NCBI GenBank assembly: GCA_026120185.1
Contig: JANUWF010001217.1
Location: forward strand, 1,534,001 to 1,598,000
From: Voacanga thouarsii
Taxonomy: Eukaryota > Streptophyta > Magnoliopsida > Gentianales > Apocynaceae
Length of the DNA stretch: 64,000 nt
Direction of reading: 5' to 3'
The notes beneath the pieces were generated by a model. The model worked only from the letters and a program-made list of their open reading frames with translations. It did no database searches and was not told the origin of the DNA. The position numbers and the translations under genes are program-made. Of this stretch, positions 61,273-64,000 are shown piece after piece (positions within the stretch are counted from its first letter, which is position 1; every line of letters starts with the position of its first letter).

Positions 61273-61380
61273 TATGTTTCTTTTATATTTTACATTTTTG
61301 GCATTGTAATAGTAATTAGCGTTTAAAGTTTTTTTTTATTGTTTGAGTATTTAAATTTATAAATATTTTGTTATGCCCAG

Positions 61381-64000
61381 ATGGCTATTATTCCACTTAT
61401 TGGATATACAAGTGGCATTGAAGATATATGCTTAATTGATAGTGGTACAATACACACCATATTGAAAGATAGAAAATATTTCTCCTACCTGCAGATGGGA
61501 GAAACAAATATTAATACTATAAGTGATAGTGTAAAGTTGACTGAAGGCTCCGAAAGAGCTAATATTGTATTATCCAGAGGAACAAATATTGTTATTCTTA
61601 AAGCGTTATTTTCTTCAAAATCTCGAAGAAATTTATTAAGCTTTAAAGATATTCACCGAAATGGATATCACATTGAAACAATGGAAGAAAATGATTTTGA
61701 ATATCTCTGTATTACTCAAATAATGTCGGGTAAGAAATCTTTATTAGAAAAGCTACCATCTCTTTCATCTGGCCTATATAGCACAAAAATCCATGCAATT
61801 GAAGTGCATCATTCAATAAATCGGAAGTTTACTGATCCTGCTACATTTATCGTTTGGCATGACTGTTTGGGTCATCCATAAGCTATTATGATGCGAAGGA
61901 TAATTGAAAATACGTATGGTCATTCTTTGAAAAGTCAAAGGATTTTGACATCTGATAAATTTTCATGTGCTGCATGTTCTCAAGGGAAATTGGTTGTTAA
62001 ACCATCTCCAACAAAAGTGGAGTTTGAGTCTCCAGTATTTCTAGAAAGAATTCATGGTGATATATGTTGACCAATTAATCCACCATGTGGGCAATTCAGA
62101 TACTTTATGATTTTAATTGATGCATCGACCCGATGGTCGCGCATGTCAGTTTATTATCAACTCGCAACTTGACGTTTGCGAGATTACTTGCCCAAATAAT
62201 TCGCTTAAGAGCGTAATTTCCAGATTATCCTATTAAAAGGATCCGTCTAGATAATGCTGGAGAATATTCCTCCCAAGCCTTTGGTGCTTATTGCATGTCA
62301 ATTGGCATTACTATTGAACATGCAGTAGTTCATGTTCATACTTAGAATGGTTTAGCTAAATCATTCATTAAACGGTTACAATTAATTTCTAGACTGTTAT
62401 TAATGAGAACAAATCTCCCTACAACTGCTTGGGGACATGCTATTTTATATGCTGCAACACTTGTGCGCATAAGGCCAACAAGTTATCACAAATTTTCTCC
62501 CTTACAATTAGCTTTTGGTTCCGAGCCAAATATTGCTCATTTGAGAATTTTTGGGTGTGCTGTATATGTGCTGATAGTGTCAAATCAACGTACCAAAATG
62601 GGTCCTTAAAGAAGGTTGGGAATATATGTTGGATATGATTCTCCCTCTATAATAAGATACGTTGAACAATTGACAAGTGACGTATTCACAGCAAGATTTA
62701 CTGATTGTCATTTTGATGAAACTTTGTTTCCTAAATTAGGGGGAGAACATAAACCACATAAAAAAGAGCTTGCCTGGGCAACATTATTGAATTATTTAGA
62801 TCCGCGCATAAGCGCAAGTGAATTAGAAGTTCAAAAGATCATTCATTTGTAAAGACTTGCAAATCAACTGCCAGATTCTTTTGCAGACTCTACAAGGGTA
62901 ACTAAATCGCATATTCCAGCTATAAATGCTCCTATTCGGATAGAAGTCCCAACAGGACAAAATACAATTCCTATAGCTACTGAATCAAAAACACATCAGA
63001 AACGTGGATGACCCATTGGTTCAAAAGATAAAAATCCTCGAAAGAAAAGAGGAAATGATCAGAATGATCCAATTGAAGAATTAGGAAAAGAGATCAAGTG
63101 GAAACTGATGAAAAGATTCAAATATATGAAAATAGTGAGCGGAATAGTGAGATGTCCATTAATTATATAACTTTTGGCAGAAGTTGGAATCGGACAGAAA
63201 TAACTGTTGATGATGTTTTTACATATAATATAGCACTTGAAGTGTTAGAAGATAATGAGGACCTTGAACCAACATGAGTTGAAGAATGTCGTCATAGAAA
63301 TGATTGGTCAAAATGAAAATATGCGATTCAATCGGAGTTAAACTCACTTGCAAAGCGTGAGATTTTTGGACTTGTAGTCCGAACACCAAAAGGTGTAAAA
63401 CCCATTGGTTATAAATGGGTATTTGTGCGAAAGCGAAATGAAAATAATGAAGTCGTAAGATATAAAACACGACTTGTGGCACAAGATTTTTTGCAGAAAC
63501 CGGATATCGATTACGATGAAACATATTCACCTGTGGTGGATGTAATTACACTCCGATACCTTGTGAGTCTAGTAGTACGTGAAAAAATTGACATGCGTCT
63601 AATGGATGTTGTGACTACTTATTTATATGGGAACCTTGATAATAATATTTATATGAAAATCCCAGAATAATTTAGTATGCCTGAAGCATATAATTCTAAC
63701 CCTCGTGGAAATTATTCCATTCGATTACAAAAGTCATTATATGGCTTAAAGTAGTCTGGACGCATGTGGTATAATCGTCTTAATGAATATTTATTGAAAT
63801 CATGATATAAAAATGATCTACTATATCCATGTATTTTTATTAAGAAATTTGTATTTGGTTTTGTGATACTTGAGATATATGTTGATGATATTAACCTTAT
63901 TGGAACTCCAGAAGAACTCCAAAAGGCAAGAAATAGCCTGAAGCAAGAATTTGAAATCAAGAATTTTGACAGAACCAAGTTTTGTCTTGGTTTATAAATT
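61381..64000 (+). pseudogene. Copia pol: protease, integrase, reverse transcriptase (decayed, partial)
   Basis: The frame begins at ATG 61381, right after 'ttatgcccag', which looks like a splice acceptor at the gag-pol spacer. Domains in order: protease (DICLIDSGTIHTIL), HHCC region (VWHDCLGHP; CAACSQGK), integrase (ERIHGDIC, about 62050; RLDNAGEYS-like at about 62240), FGCAVYV at about 62550 and RT (KPIGYKWVFVRKRNENNEVV at about 63400; VVTTYLYGNLDNNIYMKIPE; YVDD at about 63880). Stops occur at 61879, 62068, 62171, 62345, 62608, 62850, 63009 and later. The window ends inside RT. Confidence 0.9.

Larger units (their letters stand above)
60009..64000 (+). mobile_element. Copia retrotransposon, decayed, running out of the window
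   Basis: Contains a 5' LTR, primer site, gag, a gag-pol spacer and pol through the YVDD region of reverse transcriptase. Multiple stops in pol make it non-autonomous. The 3' end lies beyond 64000. Confidence 0.9.

Overview
The window is plant nuclear DNA, most likely from a dicot. It is AT-rich, its genes have GT-AG introns, and it contains four recognisable host genes: a sugar transporter of the STP14 type, a B3-domain protein and two tandem GT47 (exostosin-type) glycosyltransferases. Most of the rest is transposon-derived. I cannot name the species. None of the transposons looks intact.

Layout. 1-640: tail of a Copia element with its 3' LTR. 2231-7484: long inverted repeats (MULE-like) around a broken minus-strand leucine-rich-repeat receptor-like gene, itself split by a Copia element (3132-6878, target duplication GAAAT). 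8660-9740: fold-back repeat. 10835-13765: promoter and four exons of the STP14-like gene. 14923-15762 (minus): B3-domain gene whose first codons lie in a retrotransposon LTR fragment. 15711-16861: array of LTR and primer-binding-site fragments. 18903-20794: a 1.9-kb solo LTR.

21144-32592 is an internally deleted LTR element, probably Gypsy: two ~1.9-kb LTRs around only ~280 bp. Its left LTR holds a 6,950-bp hAT transposon (21729-28678) and a 452-bp solo LTR (29337-29788). The right LTR preserves the empty site for both insertions. The hAT carries a decayed transposase and a fragment of a subtilisin-like protease gene. 32655-38320 holds a tandem duplicated repeat, two hAT-type non-autonomous elements and a Stowaway-like MITE. 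38993-48175 is a second hAT transposon whose transposase is split by a minus-strand Copia element (41552-47719, target duplication AATAC). 48267-49115 is a Tourist-like MITE just upstream of the first GT47 gene.

50173-53581 and 55445-59001 are the tandem GT47 pair. Exons 2, 3 and 4 have identical lengths (131, 349 and 669 bp) in both, while exon 1, encoding the membrane anchor and stem, has diverged. From 60009 to the window end is a decayed plus-strand Copia element with gag, a gag-pol spacer and most of pol.

The host genes do not form an operon-like unit. The GT47 proteins probably act in the Golgi on cell-wall polysaccharides, and the STP protein imports hexoses at the plasma membrane. 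The most informative signal is the layered insertion history, which can be read base by base from target duplications, restored reading frames and paralogous empty sites.
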